Assembly: GCA_016700155.1 (NCBI GenBank) | Contig: CP065001.1 | Location: 1,488,001 to 1,552,000 of the forward strand | Source: Ignavibacteriales bacterium | GTDB taxonomy: Bacteria > Bacteroidota > Ignavibacteria > Ignavibacteriales > Ignavibacteriaceae | Length of the DNA: 64,000 nucleotides | Reading direction: 5' to 3' | Program-made: the position numbers and the translations under genes | Part shown: positions 55,710 through 64,000 of the stretch, one piece after another | Layout: each line of letters opens with the position of its first letter | Numbering within the stretch: the first letter of the stretch is position 1 | Notes under the pieces: generated by a model | Seen by the model: the letters and a program-made list of their open reading frames with translations, nothing else | The model's database searches: none | Told to the model about the DNA's origin: nothing

Positions 55710-56207
55710 TCATTCACCCCGGTCTGATAAAAAACTGTCTGAACTAACTATAGAAACTGATTTGATAGTTACACTGTTCAGTGATATTAAATATGCTATG
55801 CGTATTCTGATATCTTTCCTGTTTGTAACCGAATATTCCTTTTGAAGAATTCCCGTTCCATCTTCACTCATAAACAAATCGTCTTCAGAATAATCTTTAA
55901 TTTGCCAGCAAAGATGGACCAGCCCAAGCCTGTCACAAAGAACAGCATTAATATCGAGAGTAAGCCGGATGGTTTGACATGCCGTAACGAGTGAATTTGC
56001 CGGAATAATTTGATGTGTGTAGAATATCATTCCGTTTAACTGACATATTCCGCTGTATGGATCCTGAAGCTCACAGCAGATTTCCATTTTTTTGATCCCT
56101 TCTTTCGAAATTTCAGAATTCGAAGTGGTCTCATTTGGCAGTGGTTCGCTGCAGCCTGTGATAATTAAAATCAACAGGATCATTATTGAATTAATTATAG
56201 TTTTCAT
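55710..56207 (-). CDS. Small lipoprotein, member of a tandem pair
   Basis: A 165-residue lipoprotein with lipobox 'LILIITGC' at residues 12-19. The body has 'ELQDPYSGICQLNGMIFYTH' and ends with 'NSVTIKSVSIVS'. The pattern 'LQDP..G', a Tyr-Thr-His strand and a final 'VxIKxVxI' strand is shared with the lipoprotein at 56319-56870, so the two look paralogous. Function is unknown. AGGAATC precedes the ATG, and a hairpin lies about 20 nt upstream. Confidence 0.7.
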   Translation of the reverse strand: MKTIINSIMILLILIITGCSEPLPNETTSNSEISKEGIKKMEICCELQDPYSGICQLNGMIFYTHQIIPANSLVTACQTIRLTLDINAVLCDRLGLVHLCWQIKDYSEDDLFMSEDGTGILQKEYSVTNRKDIRIRIAYLISLNSVTIKSVSIVSSDSFLSDRGE

Positions 56208-56229
56208 TTTGATTCCTCATTTTATTACA

Positions 56230-56255
56230 GGATGGTGTTTGATTAAACACCATCC
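56230..56255. other. Perfect 11-bp hairpin between two paralogous lipoprotein genes
   Basis: GGATGGTGTTT/AAACACCATCC with a GATT loop. It lies in the spacer between the two minus-strand lipoprotein genes, just upstream of the downstream gene's ribosome-binding site. There is no T-run, so it may stabilise or process the mRNA rather than terminate it. Confidence 0.55.
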
Positions 56256-56318
56256 CTTGTTAAAAATCTATCTGCAAAAGTTGTTGCTTGACCGACGATA
56301 ACTTTGATTCATCATTGA

Positions 56319-56870
56319 TTAATATTGACTTACATTTGCATGAGGTGTGAACACGCTGCAGCATAATTTTATTTCTTTAATTGATACTGATGACCGTGTT
56401 ACTTCATACATACAACTAAGATATACTTTTGGGAAGCCATAAATTTTGTATTTCTTTGTTATGAATACTGATCTTGCACCATTCGAAGGTATATTGAATC
56501 TATCAAATGATTCAGCCCTGATTGTAAAATTGGGAAACAAATCCTGGTCAGCGGGCTTTAATAGTCTTGCATCGATTTTGATTTTAAGAGTAGTATTTTC
56601 AAAATCCTGGTACTGCGCCGTATGATCCGGAAAGTGGTGTAGAGTATAAATTATATTACCCGTCAAGATATAGTAGAGATTTTGACCAAAACCCTGCGTG
56701 GGATCCTGAAGTAAAACATCCAGCTTTATAGTGTTCTCAGTCGAAGGTGTTTTATTAATAGAGAAGTTTTGTTGAGTGTCATTCTGAGGATTATCCATTA
56801 TTGGATTTTCCTGACAAGCAGTAAAAACTGCTGCGCTTAGTAATGCTAAGCAGAAATTTAAATATTTCAT
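56319..56870 (-). CDS. Small lipoprotein, paralogue of the downstream gene
   Basis: A 183-residue lipoprotein with lipobox 'AAVFTAC' and a strong AAAGGAG before the ATG. The body shows 'LLQDPTQGFGQNLYYILTGN', 'LKIKIDARLL' and 'SSVSIKEIKLCC', which align in order with segments of the lipoprotein at 55710-56207. Several Cys near the C-terminus may form disulfides. No known domain. It lies downstream of the hybrid regulator gene on the same strand, which could control it, but nothing in the sequence proves that. Confidence 0.7.
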   Translation of the reverse strand: MKYLNFCLALLSAAVFTACQENPIMDNPQNDTQQNFSINKTPSTENTIKLDVLLQDPTQGFGQNLYYILTGNIIYTLHHFPDHTAQYQDFENTTLKIKIDARLLKPADQDLFPNFTIRAESFDRFNIPSNGARSVFITKKYKIYGFPKVYLSCMYEVTRSSVSIKEIKLCCSVFTPHANVSQY

Positions 56871-57041
56871 GACCCGCTCCTTTTTGTTAAAAAATGTTTA
56901 TTAAAAGAACCGGTACAAAAAAACAAAATATGGGAGGGGAGTGCCTATCAGGTATGATTCAATTACGTGTAATTATGTTGCAAATTTTAGTGCAGTTGAA
57001 TATTTGATGAAATTTTAAGCAGACATCAGGATAGAAATAAA

Positions 57042-60000
57042 TTATTTTGTCATTTCACTCGGTGCGTAACCGAATTCTTCCTTAAAACAATGACTGAAAT
57101 AAGAGGGGCTGTTGAAACCTACTGAATATGCAATTTCAGATACGTTATTCTCATTATTTTTTAACATTACTTTTGCTTTTGACAAACGAATCGACCTTAA
57201 ATAAACGCTGCATGATTTTCCTGTAAGCGCTTTAATTTTTCTGAACATTTGAGAGCGGCTCATTCCGACTTCATTTCCAAAATCTTCAATAGTAAACTCT
57301 TCTTCTGAAATATGCTCTTCAATTACTTTTAATACTCTTTGCATAAACTCTGCATCTATTCCCTTTAACTTTTTTCTGCTGACCGGTATAGCAGCCAAAT
57401 TATCTGCATTAAATATTTCCTGAAGTTTTTTTCTAATTGAAATAAGATTAATAATTCTTGCCATCAATTCGTGGGCATCAAATGGTTTTGTAAGATAGTC
57501 ATCTGCACCTGTTTCAAGTCCGGCTATCCTATCCTCGCTGCCGGATCTTGCAGTTAGCAGTATTACCGGTATATGACTTGTTCTTTGATCAGCTTTAAGT
57601 TTTTGGGTCATTGCATTACCATCCATGATAGGCATCATCACATCACTGATAATAAGGTCCGGTATTATATCACATGCTTTTAAAATTCCAAGTTCACCGT
57701 TTTCTGCTTCTTCGTAATGGAAGGAATCACCGAGTGCATCTTTGATAAATTCCCGTACATCATAATTGTCTTCAACTATTAAAAGAATATTTTTTGTTGT
57801 CGGTGCAGATGACTTTTCGTCACCAGTTAAATGAATAAATTCATGTTTATCAATGTTCGACTTTGACTCCGTGTATACGTGGAACTCAGAATCAATTTCA
57901 GACTCCGAGAGATGATTCTTTCCCAGAGGGAAAGTCAGTTTAAACTCTGTCCATTCGTTCTTCCGGCTTGTGACCTGGATTTGACCATGATGCAGTTCCA
58001 CCAATTCCTTAACTAATGACAGACCTATTCCCGTGCCTCCGGGATTTTTATTACTTAGGTTATTCACCTGGTAAAACCTGTCAAAAACTTTCGGCAGTTC
58101 ATTAGCATCCATACCAACCCCGGTATCCCTTATTGATAAAGTCATATTATGTTCATTGGTTGTGAGGCAGATAGATATTTCCTTTCCGTTTGGTGTGAAT
58201 TTAAAAGCGTTTGATAAAAGATTTTTCAGAATGGTTTCCATTTTTGATTTATCGAAAAAAATCAGTAATTCATCTGAAGGAACATCAAGTTTCAGTGTCA
58301 ATGAATTTATAACAGCTAAAGATTCGAAAGACATCACCATTCCTTTCAAAAAAGGAATAAAGTTCTGTTCGGATGCTTGTAATTGCAGCTTTCCTGAATC
58401 GAGTTTTGACAGTTCAAGCAACTGATTAATTAAACTCAACAGATTATTTGCATTTTGTTTAATCAAACCGACATTCTTTTTTAGTTCGTCTTTAGATTGT
58501 GAATTAAGAATTTGTTCTGCGGGTCCGACTATCAGCGTCAAAGGAGTACGAAACTCGTGAGAAATATTTGCAAAAAATCGTGATTTAATATTGTCAACTT
58601 CTTCGAGCTTCTCAGCGTGTTCGTGTTCAAGTTTCAACTGATGTTTTAATCTCTGCCTCTTTAGATCATACGTTCGTACAGAAAATAGAATCGCAAATAT
58701 TACAAGAGCATATCCTGAATATGCCCAGTTTGTTTTCCACCAGGGAGGAGAGATTATGATTGATACTGAAGTAGGTTTATCATTCCAAATACCATCTCTG
58801 TTAGTACTTTTAACATTGAATATATATGTTCCATGACTAAGGTTAGTATATGTAGCAACTCTTCTATCAGATTCAACCACAGTCCATTCTTCATCAAAGC
58901 CTTCAAGTTTATACGCATATCGGATATTGCCCGGTGAAGAATATTCAAGAGCAGAGAATTCCAATGAAAAGACATAATCCTCATGGGTTAAATTAATATT
59001 ATCTAATTCAGCAATTGAATTTTTTAGGATTGTCCTGTCAAGAATTTTATCATAACCAATCTGGACAGGTTTATTGAACAAATTAAATTTTGTCAATACC
59101 ACATTAATAGTATTCGTATCATCAGAAATTTCATCGGGGTTAAAAACAGTTAAACCATTTACGCCCCCAAAATACATCTTACCACTATTACCCTTGAAAT
59201 ACGCCCACTGATTAAATTCTTCGTTGAGTATTCCGTCATTTGTATTATAATTTCTGATTCTTCCGCTGCGGTAGTTGAACCTGCACAAGCCTTTGTTTGT
59301 ACTTATCCAAAGATTATTATGGTTGTCTTCAAGTAAACCATAGATTGTATTGTTAGGTAATCCTTCATTTGTAGTATACCTGATAAATTTTCTGCTCTGT
59401 TTACTGAATTTATTTAGTCCATTGTATGTACCGACCCAAATTGTTCCTTGAGAATCCTGCATTATCGATGAAATATTTTTATCACTCAGACTTGCAGTGT
59501 CATCCTTAGTATAGTGATAGGATACGGATTGCCCGGTAGCTTTATTGTATGCGAATAATCCGCTTCCGTAAGTACCAATCCAGATGATTCCATCGCTATC
59601 TTCAAACATAGAATATATCCCAGCTTCAGTTCTTCCCAGTGGATCGTTAGGATTATAGATAATTTTTGAAAATGTACCTTTCTTTGAGCTGAATTTATTT
59701 AGTCCGCCGCCAAATGAACCAATCCATATATCACCATCGATATCTTCAAACATTACTGATACTGCATCAATACTAAGACTGTTTGGATTACGTGGGTCAT
59801 GCTGATAGCGAATGAATTTTCCTGTCTTGCTGTTGTACCTGCAGACACCTGCACCATCTGTTCCGATCCAGATCTTGCCTTCTCGATCTTCAAGCAATGA
59901 GTAGATACCATCACTGGAAATACTGTTATTATCCAATGGGTCATATCGGAAGTGTGTCCAGCTGTTATTCCGTGTATCATATCTGTTTAAACCACTTACA

Positions 60001-61193
60001 TCAGTTCCAAGCCACACATTTCCATTTCGATCTTCGATTATTGCATAAATACCATCAGCACTCAGACTGTTTTTATTTTCAGGGTCGTGTCTGTAATGAC
60101 GAAACTTACAATCAGGAATTAATTTATTAAGACCATCAGTCCAGGTACCAATCCACAGCACATTTTTGTTATCGTGAAATAATGCATATACCGTGTTATC
60201 TCCAATGCTGCCGGGATCTCGTGAGTTATGAACAAATTTATAAAAGGTTTTAGTTGCCGGTTCAAATAGATTTAAACCGCTGGTGTATGTGCCCACCCAA
60301 AGTCTTTTTGCCTGATCCTGGTGAAGTGAGAGTATTGAATTATCACTTAGAGAACCCGGATTATCGGGTTGATTTACAAAATTAGTAATTTCGTTTTTAA
60401 GGATATCCAACCGAAATAATCCATCGCCTAAAGATCCTATCCACAGAACATCATCTTCTGAAAGAAATAAGCAGCAGATGTGTTCTACACTTTGGTTTTT
60501 ATTGAATGGTGATGCAAGTGTGTATCTTATAAATTCATTTGATGCCAGGTCAAGTTTATTAAGACCGCCTGTTTTTGTTCCAATCCATACAACATTTCTC
60601 TTTTCATCGTAAGCAAGTGATGATATAATGTTTGAACTGATCGAGTTTGTTGTACTGGAATCAAAAAAATATTTATCAAAGGTTTTTCTATTTACATCAT
60701 ACTTGTTAAGTCCATTAGAGGTGCCGACCCAAATATTGCCCTTCTTATCACAAGCCAACGCATAAATGTTATCACTGCTTGTTGCTTCACTGCTATTTAC
60801 ATCAACAGGGATACGAATAAATGATTCCGTTTGCCGATTAAATTTATTTAACCCGCCGGTATAAGTTCCAATCCAAAGATCACCTTTTGTATCTTCCTGA
60901 ATTGCATAAATTGCATTGGCGCTAAGGCTTAATGAATCGGTAAGATCGTTTGTGAATACTTTAAAATTGTAACCGTCAAATCTGTTTAATCCTTCGTGGG
61001 TTCCAACCCATAGTAAACCTCGGCTATCCTGCATTATGGATAGCACTGTATTAGCAGAGAGTCCGTTGGCTGATGTGATATGTTCAAAGGAATATCTGCT
61101 TTGCTGTGCAAATTCAATCCTGATAAATAATAAAATGAATACAAGAATTTTAATACATATCAGGACTTTATAAGATATGCTCTTTAAATTCAT
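57042..61193 (-). CDS. Hybrid two-component system regulator (sensor propeller, histidine kinase, receiver, AraC-type HTH)
   Basis: A 1383-residue one-protein signalling system of Bacteroidota HTCS type. It has a signal peptide (residues 1-29). About 14 reg_prop blades ('GLLWVGTHEGLNRFDGYNF' type) occupy 40-690, with a Y_Y_Y domain at about 720-795 and a membrane helix near 805-825. The HisKA site is His879 in 'HEFRTPLTL', with HATPase motifs 'NLLSNAFKFTPNG' and 'GTGIGLSLVKEL'. The receiver has Asp1184 in 'ISDVMMP' and 'LTKPFD'. A C-terminal AraC HTH ends 'SEMTK'. HTCS proteins usually sense glycan or other periplasmic ligands and activate a nearby locus. Its first 26 nt overlap the upstream gene. 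Confidence 0.94.
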   Translation of the reverse strand: MNLKSISYKVLICIKILVFILLFIRIEFAQQSRYSFEHITSANGLSANTVLSIMQDSRGLLWVGTHEGLNRFDGYNFKVFTNDLTDSLSLSANAIYAIQEDTKGDLWIGTYTGGLNKFNRQTESFIRIPVDVNSSEATSSDNIYALACDKKGNIWVGTSNGLNKYDVNRKTFDKYFFDSSTTNSISSNIISSLAYDEKRNVVWIGTKTGGLNKLDLASNEFIRYTLASPFNKNQSVEHICCLFLSEDDVLWIGSLGDGLFRLDILKNEITNFVNQPDNPGSLSDNSILSLHQDQAKRLWVGTYTSGLNLFEPATKTFYKFVHNSRDPGSIGDNTVYALFHDNKNVLWIGTWTDGLNKLIPDCKFRHYRHDPENKNSLSADGIYAIIEDRNGNVWLGTDVSGLNRYDTRNNSWTHFRYDPLDNNSISSDGIYSLLEDREGKIWIGTDGAGVCRYNSKTGKFIRYQHDPRNPNSLSIDAVSVMFEDIDGDIWIGSFGGGLNKFSSKKGTFSKIIYNPNDPLGRTEAGIYSMFEDSDGIIWIGTYGSGLFAYNKATGQSVSYHYTKDDTASLSDKNISSIMQDSQGTIWVGTYNGLNKFSKQSRKFIRYTTNEGLPNNTIYGLLEDNHNNLWISTNKGLCRFNYRSGRIRNYNTNDGILNEEFNQWAYFKGNSGKMYFGGVNGLTVFNPDEISDDTNTINVVLTKFNLFNKPVQIGYDKILDRTILKNSIAELDNINLTHEDYVFSLEFSALEYSSPGNIRYAYKLEGFDEEWTVVESDRRVATYTNLSHGTYIFNVKSTNRDGIWNDKPTSVSIIISPPWWKTNWAYSGYALVIFAILFSVRTYDLKRQRLKHQLKLEHEHAEKLEEVDNIKSRFFANISHEFRTPLTLIVGPAEQILNSQSKDELKKNVGLIKQNANNLLSLINQLLELSKLDSGKLQLQASEQNFIPFLKGMVMSFESLAVINSLTLKLDVPSDELLIFFDKSKMETILKNLLSNAFKFTPNGKEISICLTTNEHNMTLSIRDTGVGMDANELPKVFDRFYQVNNLSNKNPGGTGIGLSLVKELVELHHGQIQVTSRKNEWTEFKLTFPLGKNHLSESEIDSEFHVYTESKSNIDKHEFIHLTGDEKSSAPTTKNILLIVEDNYDVREFIKDALGDSFHYEEAENGELGILKACDIIPDLIISDVMMPIMDGNAMTQKLKADQRTSHIPVILLTARSGSEDRIAGLETGADDYLTKPFDAHELMARIINLISIRKKLQEIFNADNLAAIPVSRKKLKGIDAEFMQRVLKVIEEHISEEEFTIEDFGNEVGMSRSQMFRKIKALTGKSCSVYLRSIRLSKAKVMLKNNENNVSEIAYSVGFNSPSYFSHCFKEEFGYAPSEMTK

Positions 61194-61608
61194 AAAATGA
61201 GTTAATCAGATTTTGAACTCTGGTCAATTTCGCAACTAATTTGTTTCGAAGTACATTCTCCTCAAGACCCGCCTTGACAATGATAATCTTCGCTGGAGTC
61301 GTTTGCCCAGGAGGAATCGGTATTTGAGGGCTGTCACTATCCGCATCATAGTAATGAATACCCTGGCAGTTGATACCAAATATATCTGCATCTGCAGGGG
61401 TTGTTCTGACTTCCAGATCTACCGGAGCTTGGGGTGTAACGGTTATTGAATTTTGATCATAATCACCGGTGCTAAAAAAAGGTGTAATAATAAATTGAGC
61501 ATTTTGCGCAGCGAAATGTAAGGTATCCCCATCCTCGACATTTACCTGCTCAGGGACAACTGTATCACCGCTCTCTGAATGATTCAATAGAATATTAAAT
61601 GTTGACAT
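61168..61608 (-). CDS. Small protein of unknown function overlapping the hybrid regulator gene
   Basis: A 146-residue protein with no signal peptide. It is strand-rich: 'VPEQVNVEDGDTLHFAAQNA', 'ITVTPQAPVDLEVRTTPADA', then 'IPPGQTTPAKIIIVK' and a helical C-terminus. The first part could be a cupredoxin- or Ig-like fold, but key copper ligands are not evident. AAGGAGAAAAAA gives a good start. Its stop lies inside the first 26 nt of the regulator gene, so the two are translated from one mRNA and may share a signalling task. Confidence 0.7.
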   Translation of the reverse strand: MSTFNILLNHSESGDTVVPEQVNVEDGDTLHFAAQNAQFIITPFFSTGDYDQNSITVTPQAPVDLEVRTTPADADIFGINCQGIHYYDADSDSPQIPIPPGQTTPAKIIIVKAGLEENVLRNKLVAKLTRVQNLINSFYEFKEHIL

Positions 61609-61951
61609 TTTTTTCTCCTTGTAATTTTTAATTAGTTATTTGTAATACAAACTATTGTTGAACTCACAAAATTCGTAATCTAAAATTATCCTGGAAATAT
61701 TTGGTAGACCCTGACAGTCGTGGAGTGCACAATTTCAGAGAAGTTACTTCGTAAAAAAAATTGCCGTTAATTCTTAGCAGGAAGAGTAAACGTAATTCGT
61801 TTTACAAAGCTGAAGAAAATGACTATGAACAACTATCAAATATTTTTTTCAAAAGTCAAAGATTATCGATTTACGATTCACAATTATTGCTATTGGGATA
61901 ATAAAAAACCCCGCTGGCTTGCGGGGTTCTATAAAGAATCTAATCAGATTT
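61609..61951. other. Gene-free spacer of 343 nt
   Basis: Apart from the terminator at 61901-61928 this spacer shows no ORF, RNA gene or repeat that I can support. It should contain the promoter for the 146-residue protein and hybrid-regulator pair on the minus strand, but no convincing promoter boxes stand out. Confidence 0.5.
61901..61928 (-). terminator. Rho-independent terminator of the T9SS gene ending at 61952
   Basis: An 8-bp stem AACCCCGC/GCGGGGTT with a 6-nt loop. On the minus strand it runs into TTTTTTATTAT. The same element recurs at 63881-63908. Confidence 0.92.
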
Positions 61952-63736
61952 TTATTTCAGTATAACCATCTTCTTAACAGAAGTGAATTCACCAGCCTGT
62001 AAACGATATATGTACATACCGCCTGCATAACCGGATGCATTCCAATCATACTTGTAGTAACCAGCTTCAAGCTGCTGATTTACAATTGTTGTTACTTCAG
62101 CGCCAAGTGCATCGTAAACTTTAAGTGTTACAACTGCATCTTTTGGAAGAGCAAACTTAATTGTTGTTGAAGGGTTAAATGGATTAGGATAATTCTGTTC
62201 CAATTCAAATGATTGAATTAATTTATGATAATCAATTTCTATAATACCTGAGTATTGAAAACTTCCATTATAGTCGATTTGCTTTAATCTGTATTGGTAC
62301 GTACCGTTAAAAATATTTTTATCTCTAAACGAATAGTCAACTACTTGCGTGCTGTTTCCGGTTCCTTCAACGAACCCCATTTCAATCCAATCATTATTTT
62401 GATTAGTTGTGCCGTCATCACCGGAGAAGGAATTTACTTTTCTTCTTTCTATTATAAAACCATAATTGTTTTCTTCACTTGCTGTACTCCAGTTCAAAAA
62501 AATAACATCATTACGAACCTCTGCAGAAAAATTTATTAGCTCAACCGGAATTGATTCAGAGATTTTGAGTAACCAGACATCGTGCACACCCGCACCATAT
62601 GAAAGAGTGTGGCCGGTTACAACAAAGCTACCATCAATCGTTTCAATTACTGAATAGGCAATTTCAGAACTTGTACCACCAAATGTTTTACTCCACATCT
62701 GGTTCCCGGCATAGTCCGTTTTTACAAGCCACAAATCATCTCCGCCGGCGCCGAATGATAATGTGTATCCAGCTATTATAAAACCACTGTCACTTGTTAC
62801 ATCAATAGAGTAACCATAATCTCTGCCTGTTCCACCAAACGTCTTCATCCATGACTGGTTGCCGATGCTGTCGGTTTTTATGAGCAGCATATCATCCAAT
62901 CCCGCACCAAATGATGATGTATATCCTGTAAGTATATATCCGTTATCAACCGTTTGTTGGACAGAGTAAGCTCTGTCAACATCTGCACCGCCAAAGTATT
63001 TGTTCCATTGTTCATTTCCTGCTGAATCGGTTTTAACAAGCCAGGCATTTCCAAGAGCACCAGGACCCTGAGAAAAAGTCCAGCCCGCTATTATAAATCC
63101 GTTATCAGATGTATTTTGAATTTCCCATGCACCGTCAGAACTAAGCCCACCAAGATTTTTTTGCCAAACTAAGTTTCCTGCAACATCTGTTTTTACCAGG
63201 TAAAGATCTCTTCCTCCTGAAGTGAAAGATGATGTCACGCCTGCAATTACAAATCCATCGTCACTTGATTGAATCACTGAGTAGCCTTCGTCGTCACTAT
63301 TTCCTCCAAAAGTTTTTTGCCACTGCAGACTGCCAAGTGAATCAGTCTTAACAAGATAAACATCCTTTACACCTGCACCGAATGAATTTGTTAGTCCTGC
63401 AATTATGTATCCACCGTCATTAGATTGTTTAACGCAGTGCCCTTCATCATCACTATTTCCGCCTAAAGCATTATTCCAGATTTGATTTCCATTTTCATCC
63501 GTTTTTATCAACCATAAATTTCTTCCGCTCATCGTTCCGAATGAACGAGTATAACCTGTTATGATATATCCACCGTCTGATGTTTGTTCTACTGAATGAC
63601 CGATATCTATATTTGTTCCACCAAATGTTTTTGTCCATATAGAATCAACAGTTTGAGGAATAATTTCAGTTGTTAGAAACATTAAAGACATCACAATCAG
63701 TTTAATGAATTTTAAAGAAGTGAAAACACGATTCAT
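61952..63736 (-). CDS. Secreted propeller protein with T9SS sorting domain (tandem copy 1)
   Basis: A 594-residue exported protein. The Met at 63736 follows a perfect GGGAGG and starts a signal peptide ('FIKLIVMSLMFLTTEIIPQ'), so it is preferred over an ATG 24 nt upstream. Seven or so repeats of about 55 residues read 'QTSDGGYIITGYTRSFGTMS', then 'LIKTDENGNQIWN' and 'FGG.N.D.G', a propeller type related to SBBP/delta-60 repeats. A 'IFLNWSTASEENNYGFIIER' module and the sorting domain follow ('LEQNYPNPFNPST' to 'KKMVILK'). Its 3' end is duplicated in the next gene at the window edge. Confidence 0.9.
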   Translation of the reverse strand: MNRVFTSLKFIKLIVMSLMFLTTEIIPQTVDSIWTKTFGGTNIDIGHSVEQTSDGGYIITGYTRSFGTMSGRNLWLIKTDENGNQIWNNALGGNSDDEGHCVKQSNDGGYIIAGLTNSFGAGVKDVYLVKTDSLGSLQWQKTFGGNSDDEGYSVIQSSDDGFVIAGVTSSFTSGGRDLYLVKTDVAGNLVWQKNLGGLSSDGAWEIQNTSDNGFIIAGWTFSQGPGALGNAWLVKTDSAGNEQWNKYFGGADVDRAYSVQQTVDNGYILTGYTSSFGAGLDDMLLIKTDSIGNQSWMKTFGGTGRDYGYSIDVTSDSGFIIAGYTLSFGAGGDDLWLVKTDYAGNQMWSKTFGGTSSEIAYSVIETIDGSFVVTGHTLSYGAGVHDVWLLKISESIPVELINFSAEVRNDVIFLNWSTASEENNYGFIIERRKVNSFSGDDGTTNQNNDWIEMGFVEGTGNSTQVVDYSFRDKNIFNGTYQYRLKQIDYNGSFQYSGIIEIDYHKLIQSFELEQNYPNPFNPSTTIKFALPKDAVVTLKVYDALGAEVTTIVNQQLEAGYYKYDWNASGYAGGMYIYRLQAGEFTSVKKMVILK

Positions 63737-63880
63737 ATTTCCTCCCGAAAAATTATTCATTGAGTAATGGTTGAATCATTTATTCTTTGATTCAGATTTC
63801 ATTAAAAACAAAACAAATTCAGTCTCACGTAATCGTTCATTCTTAAATTACCAAAATTCTATCTGACTTATTCTTGAAGA

Positions 63881-63908
63881 ATAAAAAACCCCGCTGGCTT
63901 GCGGGGTT
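63881..63908 (-). terminator. Rho-independent terminator, duplicate copy
   Basis: The same stem, loop and T-run as at 61901-61928, here 23 nt past the stop of the partial T9SS gene. Confidence 0.9.
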
Positions 63909-63931
63909 CTATAAAGAATCTAATCAGATTT

Positions 63932-64000
63932 TTATTTCAGTATAACCATCTTCTTAACAGAAGTGAATTCACCAGCCTGTAAGCGATAAATATACATACC
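63932..64000 (-). CDS. 3' end of a second T9SS-tailed gene (tandem copy 2), cut by window edge
   Basis: The last 22 sense codons of a minus-strand gene, reading 'GMYIYRLQAGEFTSVKKMV' then 'ILK' and TAA, the end of a T9SS sorting domain. The encoded residues match the end of the gene at 61952-63736. The DNA shows no difference in the last 51 nt before the stop, the stop itself, the 3' UTR and the terminator. The rest of the gene lies outside the window, so whether the cargo is also duplicated cannot be told. Confidence 0.85.
   Translation of the reverse strand, partial: GMYIYRLQAGEFTSVKKMVILK

Noticed and set aside
1..64000. tRNA, rRNA, CRISPR and transposase genes
   Set aside because: I looked for T-loop-like GGTTCGAAT strings, regular repeat-spacer patterns and transposase motifs and found none convincing. 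A covariance-model search would be the decisive test.

Overview
The window is AT-rich chromosomal DNA from a bacterium of the Ignavibacteria/Bacteroidota-Chlorobi lineage. The main evidence is the repeated C-terminal type IX secretion (T9SS) sorting domain: an 'NYPNPFNP' core, then 'VYD.LG.EV.TLV', then 'SGVYFYRL..G' and a terminal 'KKM.L.K'. It occurs in six genes (one of them frameshifted), one gene cut by the window edge and one orphan remnant. A T9SS plug-type protein, a hybrid two-component regulator, an S46 peptidase, a Pycsar-type TM protein and one candidate TTTG/TAnnTTTG promoter fit the same assignment. I saw no rRNA, tRNA, CRISPR array, transposase or phage gene.

Region 1 (1-15.2 kb) is mostly central metabolism. 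It holds a partial acyl-CoA synthetase, P5C dehydrogenase, sucC, a TPR protein, aroE, an aminotransferase, and a translationally coupled aminotransferase-pckA pair that could route aspartate to PEP. A gene-free stretch at 7.6-8.2 kb holds a candidate small RNA with its own promoter and terminator. An orphan T9SS tail lies at 8.6 kb.

Region 2 (15.3-32 kb) is envelope and signalling. It has an S46 dipeptidyl-peptidase and a cyclase-TolB-TPR protein. Next is a run of secreted propeller, metallophosphoesterase, an outer-membrane barrel with a kinase-like N-terminal region, and a membrane class III cyclase. Converging on that run is ppk1-sixA-HD/PycTM. A PAP2 phosphatase and agmatine deiminase follow.

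Region 3 (32-37 kb) has a small ORF, a lipoprotein propeller containing a heptanucleotide repeat, and a large T9SS cargo gene split by a frameshift. Region 4 (36.8-42.3 kb) pairs two NAD(P) transhydrogenase systems divergently: electron-bifurcating NfnAB and proton-pumping PntAA-AB-B. Region 5 (42.3-47.1 kb) is a co-directional series with two unknown proteins, a T9SS plug-like protein, a Gfo/Idh/MocA oxidoreductase, a LEA-like lipoprotein, a HIT protein and a B12-binding mutase subunit.

Region 6 (47.1-64 kb) is dominated by secreted beta-propeller proteins with T9SS tails, small lipoproteins (two apparently paralogous) and a 1383-residue hybrid two-component regulator overlapping a small upstream gene. 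At the right edge a tandem T9SS gene pair shares a 102-nt block with no differences that runs through the 3' coding end, 3' UTR and terminator.

The items most worth a second look are the kinase-like/Omp85 gene coupled to a phosphoesterase (21.2-25.0 kb), the cyclase/polyphosphate/PycTM neighbourhood (25-30 kb), and the candidate small RNA at 7.95-8.08 kb.
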